Shown here: in pieces, positions 47,347 through 55,274 of the stretch
How the letters are laid out: each line of letters opens with the position of its first letter
Numbering within the stretch: the first letter of the stretch is position 1
Source: Leucobacter edaphi
GTDB lineage: Bacteria; Actinomycetota; Actinomycetes; Actinomycetales; Microbacteriaceae
DNA: 64,000 nt
NCBI RefSeq assembly: GCF_016522535.1
Contig: NZ_JAEHOI010000009.1
Span: forward strand, 124,001 to 188,000
Direction of reading: 5' to 3'
Notes under the pieces: generated by a model
Told to the model about the DNA's origin: nothing
The model's database searches: none
Seen by the model: the letters and a program-made list of their open reading frames with translations, nothing else
Program-made: the position numbers and the translations under genes

Positions 47347-48606
47347 GTGAGCACACGCGTCCTCGCGCCAGACCTCGCGCGCGGATGGATGCTCCTCTTC
47401 ATCGCGCTCGCCAACATCATGGTCTACCTGTGGGGCCAGCGCGTGAACCAGCCGACGAACCACCCCAGCGACGGAACCGCGCTCGATCGGGGACTCTCCA
47501 TCTTCGGGATGCTCATCGTCGAGCAGCGCACCTACCCGATGTTCGCGTTCCTCTTCGGGTACGGGATGGTGCAGTTCGCCCGCTCCCGCGTCGCTCGCGG
47601 TGTGCCGGCGCAGAACGTGAAGCGAATGCTGCAGCGGCGCCACTGGTGGCTGATCGCCTTCGGCGCGGTGCACGCGCTCCTCCTGTTCGGCGGCGACATC
47701 CTGGGCGCCTACGGGCTCGCGGGCCTGATCCTCACCGCCTGCTTCTTCGGACGCAGCGACGGGGCGATCAAGCTCACCGTCTGGATCATGGTGGGGCTTG
47801 CCGCGCTGTTCTCGCTGCTGACGATCGGTATGGGAGCGCTGTTTGCGCAGTTCCCCGTCGAATCGCTCGAGCAGATGGGCGGCATGGGGATCAACGACAC
47901 GAGCAACGCCGATCTGATGGCCGGGGAATCGCACTTCCTGCTCGCGATGCTCCTCCGAGTGGGCATGTGGCTCCTGAGCGTGCCCATGACCGTCGGAATG
48001 GTGTTCGTTCCCGCGAGCATGCTGCTGGGCGTCCTCGCGGCGCGCCACCGCTGGCTCGAGGTCTCCGGGGTGCGCCCGAGCCTCGGCCTCGTCGCGGCGA
48101 TCGGGATCCCCGTCGGCGTGCTCGGCGGGATCCCGCAGGTGCTCGCCTTCCTGGGCGAGCTGCGCGGCTTCGAGTCCGCACCGTGGGCGTTCGTCGGCGT
48201 CGTGCAGTTCACCGGAATGGCCGGCGGGATCGGCTACGCAGCGCTCTTCGGCCTGATCGGGCAGCGGCTGCAGGGCAGGGAGTCCGGTCTCACGCGAGCG
48301 ATCGCCGCCGTGGGCAAGCGCTCCCTCAGCTTCTACCTGCTCCAGTCCGTGATTTTCGCCCCGCTGCTGTCGGCGTGGGGCTTCGGGCTCGGCAGCCGGA
48401 TCGGTACCGCGGCCGCGTACGCGATCGCGATCGGGTACTGGCTGCTCTCGATCCTGATCGCGGCACTGCTCGAGCGGCGGGGCGCACGCGGGCCCGCCGA
48501 GGTGTTGCTGCGCCGGCTCACCTACGGAAAGTATGATCCGGCCGCGCCGAATGCGATGGCCACGTCCGGCGCCGGTGCGAGCCCGGGACGGGAAACGCTC
48601 GGGTGA
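47347..48606 (+). CDS. DUF418-family polytopic membrane protein
   Basis: About 419 residues. It starts with the typical VLAPDLARGWMLLFIALANIMV helix, has about nine to ten hydrophobic segments, and ends with the DUF418 signature (GKRSLSFYLLQSVIFAPLLSAWGFGLG and LLERRGARGPAEVLLRRLTYG). Function is unknown; the fold is acyltransferase-3-like. The GTG at 47347 leaves only ten residues before the first helix and has no good ribosome site. An in-frame ATC at 47290, behind GAAGGAGG, would add 19 hydrophilic residues. It occupies the place where rimP usually lies before nusA. Confidence 0.82.
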   Translation: MSTRVLAPDLARGWMLLFIALANIMVYLWGQRVNQPTNHPSDGTALDRGLSIFGMLIVEQRTYPMFAFLFGYGMVQFARSRVARGVPAQNVKRMLQRRHWWLIAFGAVHALLLFGGDILGAYGLAGLILTACFFGRSDGAIKLTVWIMVGLAALFSLLTIGMGALFAQFPVESLEQMGGMGINDTSNADLMAGESHFLLAMLLRVGMWLLSVPMTVGMVFVPASMLLGVLAARHRWLEVSGVRPSLGLVAAIGIPVGVLGGIPQVLAFLGELRGFESAPWAFVGVVQFTGMAGGIGYAALFGLIGQRLQGRESGLTRAIAAVGKRSLSFYLLQSVIFAPLLSAWGFGLGSRIGTAAAYAIAIGYWLLSILIAALLERRGARGPAEVLLRRLTYGKYDPAAPNAMATSGAGASPGRETLG

Positions 48607-48638
48607 TCGGCGCCCGGCCCCGTATCGGCGGTCTGAGG

Positions 48639-48644
48639 TAGAAT
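48639..48644 (+). promoter_or_regulatory. -10 element upstream of nusA
   Basis: TAGAAT would give a transcript with a ~55-base leader containing a small CACCC/GGGTG hairpin before the nusA ribosome site AGGAGG. No good -35 was identified. Confidence 0.4.
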
Positions 48645-48707
48645 CTCGGTTTCACCCCCGTGCGGGTGCATAGCTGAATAGACATCTCAATACCCAGGAG
48701 GCCCACT

Positions 48708-49703
48708 GTGAAGATCGAACTCGTCACGCTGCGACAGATCGAGCGTGAGAAGGAGATCCCCTTCGACGAACTGGTCGAGATTATCGAACAGGCGATCCAG
48801 TCCGCCTACATCCGCCACGCGGAGAACCAGAACCTTCCCGTCCCGCGCGAGGACGAGGTCCGCGTGACCCTCGATCGCAAGTCGGGCGAGATCTCCGTGC
48901 TCATTCCCGAGCACGACGATGAGGGTGGCGTGATCGGCGAGGCCTACGTCACGACCGATGAGTTCGGACGCGTGGCGTCGAGCGCTGCGAAGCAGGTCAT
49001 CAATCAGCGTCTCCGTGATCTCACGGACGATGCCGTGCTCGGCTCTTTCAAGGACAAGGAGGGGCAGATCGTCTCCGGTGTCGTGCAGCAGGGCCCCAAC
49101 CCGCGCATGGTGCACATCGACCTGGGTGAGCTCGAGGCGATCCTGCCTCCCGAGGAGCAGGTGCCCGGCGAGAAGTACGCGCACGGAACGCGCATGCGCG
49201 TCTACGTGACGAGCGTGTCGAAGGGCACGAAGGGCCCGCAGGTCGTGGTGTCGCGTACCCACCCCGGACTCGTGCGCAAGCTGTTCGAGCGGGAGGTGCC
49301 CGAGCTCGCCGAGGGGCTCGTCGAGATCGTGTCGCTGGCACGCGAGGCGGGGCATCGCACGAAGGTGGCGGTGCGCGCGAAGCAGGCCGGAATCAACGCG
49401 AAGGGCACCTGCATCGGTGAGATGGGGAGCCGCGTGCGCGCGGTGATGAGCGAGCTGGGCGAGGAGAAGATCGACATCGTCGATTACTCGCCTGAACTGC
49501 CGGCTTTCGTTGCGAACGCGCTGTCTCCCGCGAAGGTGACGGACGTGTTCATGCTGAACGCGGCGCTCAAGCAGGTGCGCGCCCTGGTCCCGGACTTCCA
49601 GCTCTCCCTCGCGATCGGCAAGGAGGGTCAGAACGCCCGCCTCGCTGCGAAGCTGACGGGCGCGAAGATTGATATTCAGCCAGACTCAATCATGAATGAT
49701 TGA
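48708..49703 (+). CDS. nusA: Transcription termination/antitermination factor NusA
   Basis: 331 residues, the short actinobacterial form without the C-terminal acidic repeats. N-terminal RNAP-binding domain (DELVEIIEQAIQSAYIRHAEN), S1 domain (GQIVSGVVQQGPNPRMVHIDLG), KH1 (VVVSRTHPGLVRKLFEREVPE) and KH2 (FQLSLAIGKEGQNARLAAKLTG). GTG start with AGGAGG nine bases upstream. The last 14 codons and the stop form the left half and loop of a 30-bp palindrome (separate entry). Confidence 0.96.
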   Translation: MKIELVTLRQIEREKEIPFDELVEIIEQAIQSAYIRHAENQNLPVPREDEVRVTLDRKSGEISVLIPEHDDEGGVIGEAYVTTDEFGRVASSAAKQVINQRLRDLTDDAVLGSFKDKEGQIVSGVVQQGPNPRMVHIDLGELEAILPPEEQVPGEKYAHGTRMRVYVTSVSKGTKGPQVVVSRTHPGLVRKLFEREVPELAEGLVEIVSLAREAGHRTKVAVRAKQAGINAKGTCIGEMGSRVRAVMSELGEEKIDIVDYSPELPAFVANALSPAKVTDVFMLNAALKQVRALVPDFQLSLAIGKEGQNARLAAKLTGAKIDIQPDSIMND

Positions 49704-49725
49704 GTCTGAATATCAATCTTCGCGC
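49660..49725. repeat. 30-bp interrupted palindrome overlapping the nusA 3' end
   Basis: The outer arms GCGCGAAGATTGATATTC (49660-49677) and 49708-49725 pair perfectly over 18 bp. The inner arms AGACTCAATCAT (49682-49693) and 49696-49707 pair perfectly over 12 bp around a GA centre. Only a four-base bulge AGCC (49678-49681) breaks the helix. The TGA stop of nusA (49701-49703) lies in the right inner arm. The stem is AT-rich compared with the genome. Confidence 0.9.
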
Positions 49726-49773
49726 ATCCCACGGAGCGCCTACCGGCGTGACGCGGGATGTCCGGATCGCAGT
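49674..49773. repeat. ~100-bp tandem repeat, unit 1 (with nusA 3' end)
   Basis: It begins ATTCAGCC and includes the inner palindrome, the right outer arm, and a second hairpin CATCCC...GGGATG (49725-49730 with 49755-49760) closed over CGCC/GGCG. It ends at ATCGCAGTG. Confidence 0.85.
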
Positions 49774-50011
49774 GATTCAGCCGGATTCAATCATGAATGA
49801 TTGAGTCGGATGTCGATCTTCGCGCATCCCGCGGAGCGCCCACGGGCGTGACGCGGGATGCGCGCGTCGCAGTGATCCGACCAGCGGAGCGGCGCGTGTC
49901 CGCCGATCTCGGCGGATGCGCGCGCCGGCCGTGTTCTCGCGGCGAACAACTCCGTGAATTCTCCTGATCGCGCCCAGCGCGGACACAACGCGAAAGTGGG
50001 AAGCTGGTAAG
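49704..50011. other. nusA-ylxR interval with structured tandem repeats
   Basis: 308 bases without a gene. The first ~170 hold the repeat units; the rest is GC-rich and carries the ylxR ribosome site GGGAAG (49998-50003). Confidence 0.6.
49775..49876. repeat. ~100-bp tandem repeat, unit 2 (diverged)
   Basis: Aligned with unit 1 at an offset of 101 then 100 bases. It repeats the nusA end in frame-like form (codes IQPDSIMND then stop). Its second hairpin is a perfect 13-bp stem (49821-49833 with 49852-49864) over CGCCC/GGGCG. Several differences keep or improve pairing. Confidence 0.85.
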
Positions 50012-50269
50012 ATGGATGCGGTTCGGACCTGTGTTGCGTGTCGCAAGCGCGAGGCGCGCACAGTTCTGCTTCGGATCGTGGTGCGCGATGGTCGGTTGAT
50101 TCCCGATGATCGCGCGGTACTTCCGGGGCGCGGTGCGTGGGTGCATCCCACTGCTCGGTGTCTCGAACTCGCGGTGTCGCGCGGCGCCCTGTCGCGCGCA
50201 TTGAAGGTGTCGGGGAAACTCGATGCCGGCCCTTTAGAGAACAGGCTGAAAACACTCATGGACAACTAA
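50012..50269 (+). CDS. ylxR: YlxR (DUF448) RNA-binding protein
   Basis: 85 residues with the family signature RTCVACRKREARTVLLRIV, PGRGAWVHPTARCLELAV and a C-terminal helix. It is a small putative RNA-binding or RNase P-modulating protein encoded between nusA and infB in most bacteria. It precedes infB by 74 bases. Confidence 0.92.
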   Translation: MDAVRTCVACRKREARTVLLRIVVRDGRLIPDDRAVLPGRGAWVHPTARCLELAVSRGALSRALKVSGKLDAGPLENRLKTLMDN

Positions 50270-50312
50270 TGAGCGGCTCACGATGAGGCCCGTCCGATAA
50301 TTATGGTTCTCG

Positions 50313-50337
50313 CCTGTCTGGCGTGAACCCAGACAGG
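50313..50337 (+). promoter_or_regulatory. Hairpin overlapping the infB ribosome site
   Basis: CCTGTCTGG (50313-50321) pairs with CCAGACAGG (50329-50337) over nine bases. The right arm includes the AGG of the AGGAG ribosome site (50335-50339) before the GTG at 50344, so folding would limit infB initiation. Confidence 0.55.
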
Positions 50338-50343
50338 AGAAAA

Positions 50344-53088
50344 GTGGCAAACCCACGCGTACACGAGATCGCTGCGGAGATCGGTGTCGATAGCAAGGTC
50401 GTTCTGGCCAAACTGAAAGAAATGGGCGAGTTCGTGAAAGCGTCCTCGTCCGCCGTCGCGCCCCCGGTGGCGCGCAAGGTCAAGGCAGCGCTCGAGGCTG
50501 AAGGCGTCACACAGGCGAAGAGCGACGAGGCCCCGAAGCCCGCCGCGAAGAAGCCCGGCGCAGGCGCTCCGAAGCCGGGCCCGAAGCCGGCCCCGAAGAA
50601 GGAGGCTGCTGCCCCCGCCGAGACCCCTGCCGCGGCCCCGTCGGCCCCGGCTCCCAAGTCCAAGTCCGCGGCTACGCCCGCGGTCAGCGGTGCCCCGAGC
50701 CCCGGTGCTGCGAAGCCCGGTGCGCCCAAGCCCGGTGCTGCGAAGCCGGCCTCCGGTGCGAAGCCGGGCGCTGCGAAGCCCGGTGCTGCGAAGCCCGGTG
50801 CGCCGAAGCCTTCCGGCCCGCGTCCCGGGAACAACCCGTTCGCCTCGAGCCAGGGCATGGGGATTCCCCGTCCCCCGCGCCCGGGGAACAACCCGTTCGC
50901 TCCGAACCAGGGCATGAGCCGTGGTGGCGGCGCCGGTCGCCCGAATCCGGGGAACATCCCGCGGCCCGCTCCGCGCCCCCAGGGTGCGGGTGCCGGTCGT
51001 CCGGGCGGTCCCGGTCGTCCCGGCGGCGGCGGTCGTCCGGGCGGTGGCGGCGGTTTCAACCGTCCCGGTGGCGGCACCGGCGGTCCCGGCGGCTTCGGCG
51101 GGCCCCGTCCCGGCGGCGGTTTTGCCGGTCGCGGTCGCGGTGGCCGCGGTGCCGGTACGGCTGGCGCGTTCGGTCGTGGCGGCTCCAAGAGCAAGGCGCG
51201 CAAGTCGAAGCGGGCGAAGCGGCAAGAGTTCGAAATGCGGGAGGCCCCGTCGCTCGGCGGCGTGAGCGTTCCCCGCGGCAACGGGTCGACGCCGGTTCGC
51301 CTGCGTCGCGGCGCGTCGCTCTCGGACTTCGCCGACAAGATCAACACGAGTGCATCGAACCTGATCACCGTCCTGTTCCACCTCGGTGAGATGGCTACGG
51401 CGACGGAGTCGCTCGACGAGGCGACGTTCCAGATCCTCGGCGAGGAGCTCGGCTACAAGATCCAGATCGTCTCCCCGGAGGACGAGGATCGCGAGCTGCT
51501 CGAGGGCTTCGATATCGACATCGAGGCGGAGCTCGAGGAAGAGGGCGACGACGTCCTGCAGCCGCGTCCCCCCGTGGTCACGGTCATGGGCCACGTCGAT
51601 CACGGTAAGACCCGACTGCTCGACGCGATCCGCAAGGCGAACGTTGGCGGCGGCGAGGCCGGCGGTATCACGCAGCACATCGGCGCCTACCAGGTTCACA
51701 CGGAGCACGAGGGCGTCGAGCGCGCGCTCACGTTCATCGATACCCCGGGTCACGAGGCGTTCACCGCGATGCGTGCCCGTGGTGCTCAGGTCACCGATAT
51801 CGCGATCCTCGTGGTCGCGGCGGATGACGGCATCATGCCGCAGACGATCGAGGCCCTGAACCACGCCCAGTCGGCGAACGTGCCGATTGTGGTCGCGGTC
51901 AACAAGATCGACAAGGAGGGTGCGAACCCGGAGAAGGTGCGTCAGCAGCTCACCGAGTTCGGCCTCGTGTCGGAGGAGTGGGGCGGCGACGTCATGTTCG
52001 TCGATGTCTCGGCGAAGAACAACGTCGGCATCAACGATCTGCTCGACGCGGTGCTCCTCACCGCGGACGCCGGTCTTGATCTGCGCGCTAACCCGGACAA
52101 GGACGCGCGCGGCGTCGCCATCGAGGCGAAGCTCGATAAGGGTCGTGGCTCGGTCGCGACCGTGCTCATCCAGTCCGGTACGCTCCGCGTCGGAGACGCG
52201 ATCGTTGCTGGCACGGCCTACGGTCGCGTCCGCGCGATGAGCGACGAGAACGGCGATCCGGTGGCCGAGGCTCTGCCCTCGCGTCCGGTGCAGGTGCAGG
52301 GTCTCTCGAGCGTTCCGCGCGCTGGTGACAACTTCATCGTCACGACCGAGGATCGCACCGCCCGTCAGATCGCTGAGAAGCGCGAGGCCGCCGAGCGCAA
52401 CGCGCAGCTCGCGAAGGCACGCAAGCGGATCAGCCTCGAGGAGTTCACGAAGGCGCTCGAGGACGGCAAGGTCGAGTCGCTCAACCTCATCATCAAGGGC
52501 GACGTGTCGGGTGCCGTCGAGGCGCTCGAGGAATCGCTGATGAAGATCGAGGTCGACGATTCGGTCCAGCTCCGGATCCTGCACCGCGGCGTCGGTGCGA
52601 TCACGGAGAGCGACGTGGATCTCGCGACGATCGACAATGCGATCGTCATCGGCTTCAACGTCCGTCCCGATGTCAAGGCCCGCGAGCGTGCAGCGCGCGA
52701 GGGGATCGACATCCGCTTCTACAACGTCATCTACAACGCGCTCGACGACATCGAGAGCTCGCTCAAGGGCATGCTGAAGCCCGAGTACGAGGAGGTCCAG
52801 TCGGGTGTTGCGGAGATCCGCGAGGTGTTCCGTTCTTCCAAGTTCGGCAACATCGCGGGTGTCATCGTCCGCAGCGGAACGATCACGCGCAACGCGAAGG
52901 CTCGCGTCATCCGCGAGGGTGTCGTGATCGCCGACGGGCTCGCGATCGAGTCGCTGCGCCGGTTCAAGGACGACGTCACCGAGGTCAAGACTGACTTCGA
53001 GGCGGGTATCGGCCTGGGCAAGTACAACGACATCCAGATCGGCGACGAGATCGAGACGACTGAGATGGTCGAGAAGCCGCGCGACTAG
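50344..53088 (+). CDS. infB: Translation initiation factor IF-2
   Basis: GTPase that brings initiator tRNA to the 30S subunit. 914 residues from the GTG at 50344 behind AGGAG. The N-terminal IF2_N segment ([31 protein letters not shown], given as landmark) leads to ~200 Pro/Gly/Ala/Lys-rich residues with repeats such as AKPGAPKPG and GRPGG, a second IF2_N domain, then the G domain: G1 GHVDHGKT at 416-423, [12 protein letters not shown]. Domains II-IV follow with [11 protein letters not shown]. Confidence 0.97.
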   Translation: MANPRVHEIAAEIGVDSKVVLAKLKEMGEFVKASSSAVAPPVARKVKAALEAEGVTQAKSDEAPKPAAKKPGAGAPKPGPKPAPKKEAAAPAETPAAAPSAPAPKSKSAATPAVSGAPSPGAAKPGAPKPGAAKPASGAKPGAAKPGAAKPGAPKPSGPRPGNNPFASSQGMGIPRPPRPGNNPFAPNQGMSRGGGAGRPNPGNIPRPAPRPQGAGAGRPGGPGRPGGGGRPGGGGGFNRPGGGTGGPGGFGGPRPGGGFAGRGRGGRGAGTAGAFGRGGSKSKARKSKRAKRQEFEMREAPSLGGVSVPRGNGSTPVRLRRGASLSDFADKINTSASNLITVLFHLGEMATATESLDEATFQILGEELGYKIQIVSPEDEDRELLEGFDIDIEAELEEEGDDVLQPRPPVVTVMGHVDHGKTRLLDAIRKANVGGGEAGGITQHIGAYQVHTEHEGVERALTFIDTPGHEAFTAMRARGAQVTDIAILVVAADDGIMPQTIEALNHAQSANVPIVVAVNKIDKEGANPEKVRQQLTEFGLVSEEWGGDVMFVDVSAKNNVGINDLLDAVLLTADAGLDLRANPDKDARGVAIEAKLDKGRGSVATVLIQSGTLRVGDAIVAGTAYGRVRAMSDENGDPVAEALPSRPVQVQGLSSVPRAGDNFIVTTEDRTARQIAEKREAAERNAQLAKARKRISLEEFTKALEDGKVESLNLIIKGDVSGAVEALEESLMKIEVDDSVQLRILHRGVGAITESDVDLATIDNAIVIGFNVRPDVKARERAAREGIDIRFYNVIYNALDDIESSLKGMLKPEYEEVQSGVAEIREVFRSSKFGNIAGVIVRSGTITRNAKARVIREGVVIADGLAIESLRRFKDDVTEVKTDFEAGIGLGKYNDIQIGDEIETTEMVEKPRD

Positions 53089-53107
53089 CGTCGATGCGGT
53101 GAGACTG

Positions 53108-53143
53108 CGAAGCGGCCGGGGGCGATTGCCTCCGGCCGCTTCG
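53108..53143 (+). terminator. infB terminator
   Basis: A perfect 12-bp stem (53108-53119 with 53132-53143) starting 19 bases after the infB stop. Confidence 0.75.
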
Positions 53144-53254
53144 TCGTTCCCGGATCCGATCCCAGGGGGTTCCGCGCCGTGAGGCGCTTCGCCCCTGCGA
53201 CGAGGCGCCCGGTGTGAACCGCGTGAACCGAGAGCCCTGCGTGAGGGAAGCGGA

Positions 53255-53300
53255 AACGGCAGCGGCCCCGCACCGGGTGTGGTGCGGGGCCGCTGCCGTT
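53255..53300. terminator. 20-bp perfect hairpin between infB and DUF805 gene 1
   Basis: The arms 53255-53274 and 53281-53300 pair over 20 bases with a six-base loop. It probably serves the minus-strand DUF805 genes, and as a second stop for infB. Confidence 0.75.
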
Positions 53301-53342
53301 CGGGTGCGACCGATCAGACGTCGAAGCGACGGCCCGCGGGGT
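53290..53342. repeat. 53-bp direct repeat, copy 1
   Basis: Identical to 53388-53440. It reproduces the last codons and stop of the DUF805 gene 1 region (codes the GRRFDV end) but is detached from a gene. Confidence 0.9.
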
Positions 53343-53387
53343 GGTCAGCGCAAACGCCCGCGGCCCCGCCCGGGGTGGGGGGGGGGC

Positions 53388-53440
53388 CCGCTGCCGTTCG
53401 GGTGCGACCGATCAGACGTCGAAGCGACGGCCCGCGGGGT
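53388..53440. repeat. 53-bp direct repeat, copy 2 (gene-attached)
   Basis: 98 bases after copy 1. The preceding bases (from 53352) are a diverged copy of the long hairpin, now holding a G10 tract (53377-53386) that breaks the original stem. Confidence 0.9.
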
Positions 53441-54377
53441 TCGATCCGAGGATCGTGAACACGAGGACCACGAGGCCCCCGACGTAGGGGATCAGCGCGA
53501 TGAAGTAGAAGGGTCCAGCGAAGTTGGCGTCGTGGAGCCGGCGCCAGGTGATCGCGAGGTTGGGTACGAGCAGGCCGAGGCTCACGATGAGGAGCAGGAT
53601 CCCGCCGAGGACAAAGAACGTTACGCCGAGGCCGTTCGCGGGGGCCGTCGCCGGGCTCATGGTGCCGTCGTAGCCGCTGTAGCCGCTGGAGGCGGAGGCG
53701 CTCGTGCTCGCGAGGATGATGGCGCCGCCGAAGTAGAGTGTCAGCGGAATCAGGCTGATGAGGAACGTGAACAGCGCTACCCACCAGTACTCGCTGCGCG
53801 AGGCGCGGCCCGAGAACTTCGCGAAGGACTTGAAGAACCGCTTGACCGCCTGCGAGAAGGTCGCCCCGTAGAGGGGGCGGGTGAGGTCGTCGGGGCTGAT
53901 CGCGCCGTTAAAGGGTTCTCCCGGTCCGGGCGGGGGGTACGGGCCCGCCGGGGAAACGGGCTGCTGGTAGGCGCCGGGCTGCCCCATCGGCGCGGCCGCG
54001 GTGTACTGCGGCGGTGCCGGCTGACCGTAGGGCGGCTGGCCGGGCTGGCCGTACTGGGGCTGGTTGGGCTGGCCGTACTGGGGCTGGCCGGGGGCTCCGT
54101 AGCCGGGGGCGGCAGGCTGCTGGGGTGCCGAGGGTTGCTGCGGCGCGCCGTACTGCGGGGCGGAAGGAGGCTGCGGGGCCTGGTACTGCGGGGCGGGCGG
54201 AGCCGGAGGCGCTGTGGGTGCCGACGGCTGCTCGGGCGTTCCCGGGGCCTGGTCGCCGGGCGCTGCGGGGGACTCAGGGGCGGCGGCGTTCGCCGTTTCG
54301 GGCGTCTCCGGCTGCGCGGGGTCCCGCGGGGTGGCGTCCTGCTCGCCCGAGGGATCGGGGTTCGGCGGATTGGTCAC
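53412..54377 (-). CDS. DUF805-family membrane protein, paralogue 1
   Basis: 321 residues. A ~165-residue Pro/Gln/Gly/Tyr-rich N-terminus with repeats of the type YGQPNQPQ precedes the conserved motif GPGEPFNGAISPDDLTRPLYG, then FSQAVKRFFKSFAKFSGRASRSEYWW, three to four hydrophobic helices, WRRLHDANFAGPFYF and the C-terminal NPAGRRFDV. DUF805 proteins are small integral membrane proteins of unknown function. GTG start at 54377 with AGGAGG nine bases upstream. First of four consecutive paralogues read towards infB. Confidence 0.85.
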   Translation of the reverse strand: MTNPPNPDPSGEQDATPRDPAQPETPETANAAAPESPAAPGDQAPGTPEQPSAPTAPPAPPAPQYQAPQPPSAPQYGAPQQPSAPQQPAAPGYGAPGQPQYGQPNQPQYGQPGQPPYGQPAPPQYTAAAPMGQPGAYQQPVSPAGPYPPPGPGEPFNGAISPDDLTRPLYGATFSQAVKRFFKSFAKFSGRASRSEYWWVALFTFLISLIPLTLYFGGAIILASTSASASSGYSGYDGTMSPATAPANGLGVTFFVLGGILLLIVSLGLLVPNLAITWRRLHDANFAGPFYFIALIPYVGGLVVLVFTILGSNPAGRRFDV

Positions 54378-54516
54378 GTTGTCTTGCCTCCTGGGCCTAG
54401 GGTTACGAGTCGATCGGACTCCATACTAGTTCCAAGTCTTTCTGTCTGCTTTGTGTTTGCTTGTTGTTTCCGACTCGTGATCGGCCGTCTCGATGTGTTG
54501 CCGCGATGCAATGATT

Positions 54517-54547
54517 CGGCCCCGCAACTGCATGAGCTGCGGGGCCG
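54517..54547 (-). terminator. Terminator downstream of DUF805 paralogue 2
   Basis: A 10-bp perfect stem (54517-54526 with 54538-54547), 22 bases past the stop of paralogue 2 in its direction of transcription. Confidence 0.65.
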
Positions 54548-54569
54548 GTGGGAACTGCAGAATTGCCGC

Positions 54570-55169
54570 TCAGGTGTCGAAGCGACGACCGCTCGGGTTC
54601 GGGCTCAGGAACATGAAGACGAGCAAGACGAGGGGGCCGATCATGGGGATCAGACCGAGGAAATAGAGAGGACCGGGGAAATTCGCGTCGTGCAGCCGAC
54701 GCCAGATCAGGGCAATCGTGGGCAGGAGCAATCCGAGGCCGAGCACCAAGATCAGGATCCACGCGATCCCGCAGAGCGTCGAACCGAGCGCAGCTGCGGC
54801 CTCGTTCTCGGGCGTTACCACGGCGCCGCCGTAGGAGGGATCAAACGCGCTCGACTGGTAGGTGCCCCCGGAGTTGTTCAGGACGAGGCCGAGGCCGATC
54901 ATGAGCAGGATGACCGGGATCGCCTGGAGGACGGTCGTGACCAGGGCCATCCACCAGAACTCGCTCCGAGAGGCGCGTCCGCCGAAGCGGACGTATGAGC
55001 TGAAGAAGCGCTTCAGCGACTGAGGGAGCGAGGCGCCGTAGAGCGGGCGGGTGAGATCACTCGGGTCGGCCGCGCCGTTGAACGGCTCGCCGGGGCCGGG
55101 AACCCCGTATGCGAGCACCGGCACGGGAGCCTGATACGCGTACTGCGGCTGGGGCGGGGTCTGAGTCAC
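54570..55169 (-). CDS. DUF805-family membrane protein, paralogue 2
   Basis: 199 residues, with the shortest N-terminal lead of the four (about 25 residues). It shows GPGEPFNGAADPSDLTRPLYG, SLKRFFSSYVRFGGRASRSE, helices near 60-90 and 125-150, WRRLHDANFPGPLYF and NPSGRRFDT. GTG start with GAGGAGG about nine bases upstream. It has its own ribosome site and terminator, so the four genes may not form one operon. Confidence 0.85.
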   Translation of the reverse strand: MTQTPPQPQYAYQAPVPVLAYGVPGPGEPFNGAADPSDLTRPLYGASLPQSLKRFFSSYVRFGGRASRSEFWWMALVTTVLQAIPVILLMIGLGLVLNNSGGTYQSSAFDPSYGGAVVTPENEAAAALGSTLCGIAWILILVLGLGLLLPTIALIWRRLHDANFPGPLYFLGLIPMIGPLVLLVFMFLSPNPSGRRFDT

Positions 55170-55244
55170 GTAAGTGCCTCCTCAACGGGTGTTTCGCTCT
55201 GCAATGGAGCAATCGTAGACCGAAACAGACGCGTGTCGCGGAAA

Positions 55245-55260
55245 TTCACCCGCGGGTGAA
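55245..55260. promoter_or_regulatory. Perfect 16-bp palindrome between DUF805 paralogues 2 and 3
   Basis: TTCACCCGCGGGTGAA lies 14 bases beyond the stop of paralogue 3 and ~75 bases before the start of paralogue 2. It could be an operator of paralogue 2 or a short terminator of paralogue 3. Confidence 0.45.
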
Positions 55261-55274
55261 ACGCGAGGACTCGC

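Larger units (their letters stand above)
53089..53411. other. 323-base interval infB / DUF805 gene 1
   Basis: It contains the infB terminator, a second very long hairpin and a near-duplicate of the 3' end of the adjacent DUF805 gene. No gene was found. Confidence 0.6.

Noticed and set aside
50008-50013. TAAGAT as a -10 element for ylxR
   Set aside because: It overlaps the ATG of ylxR, so a transcript from it would miss the start codon.
50690-51265. Possible CRISPR-like or minisatellite array in the infB N-terminal region
   Set aside because: The repeats are short, irregular and in frame, coding the Pro/Gly/Lys-rich segment normal for actinobacterial IF-2; there are no spacers.
53290-53342. 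A fifth, truncated DUF805 gene at repeat copy 1
   Set aside because: Only the last few codons are duplicated; there is no room for a gene, so it is listed as a repeat.
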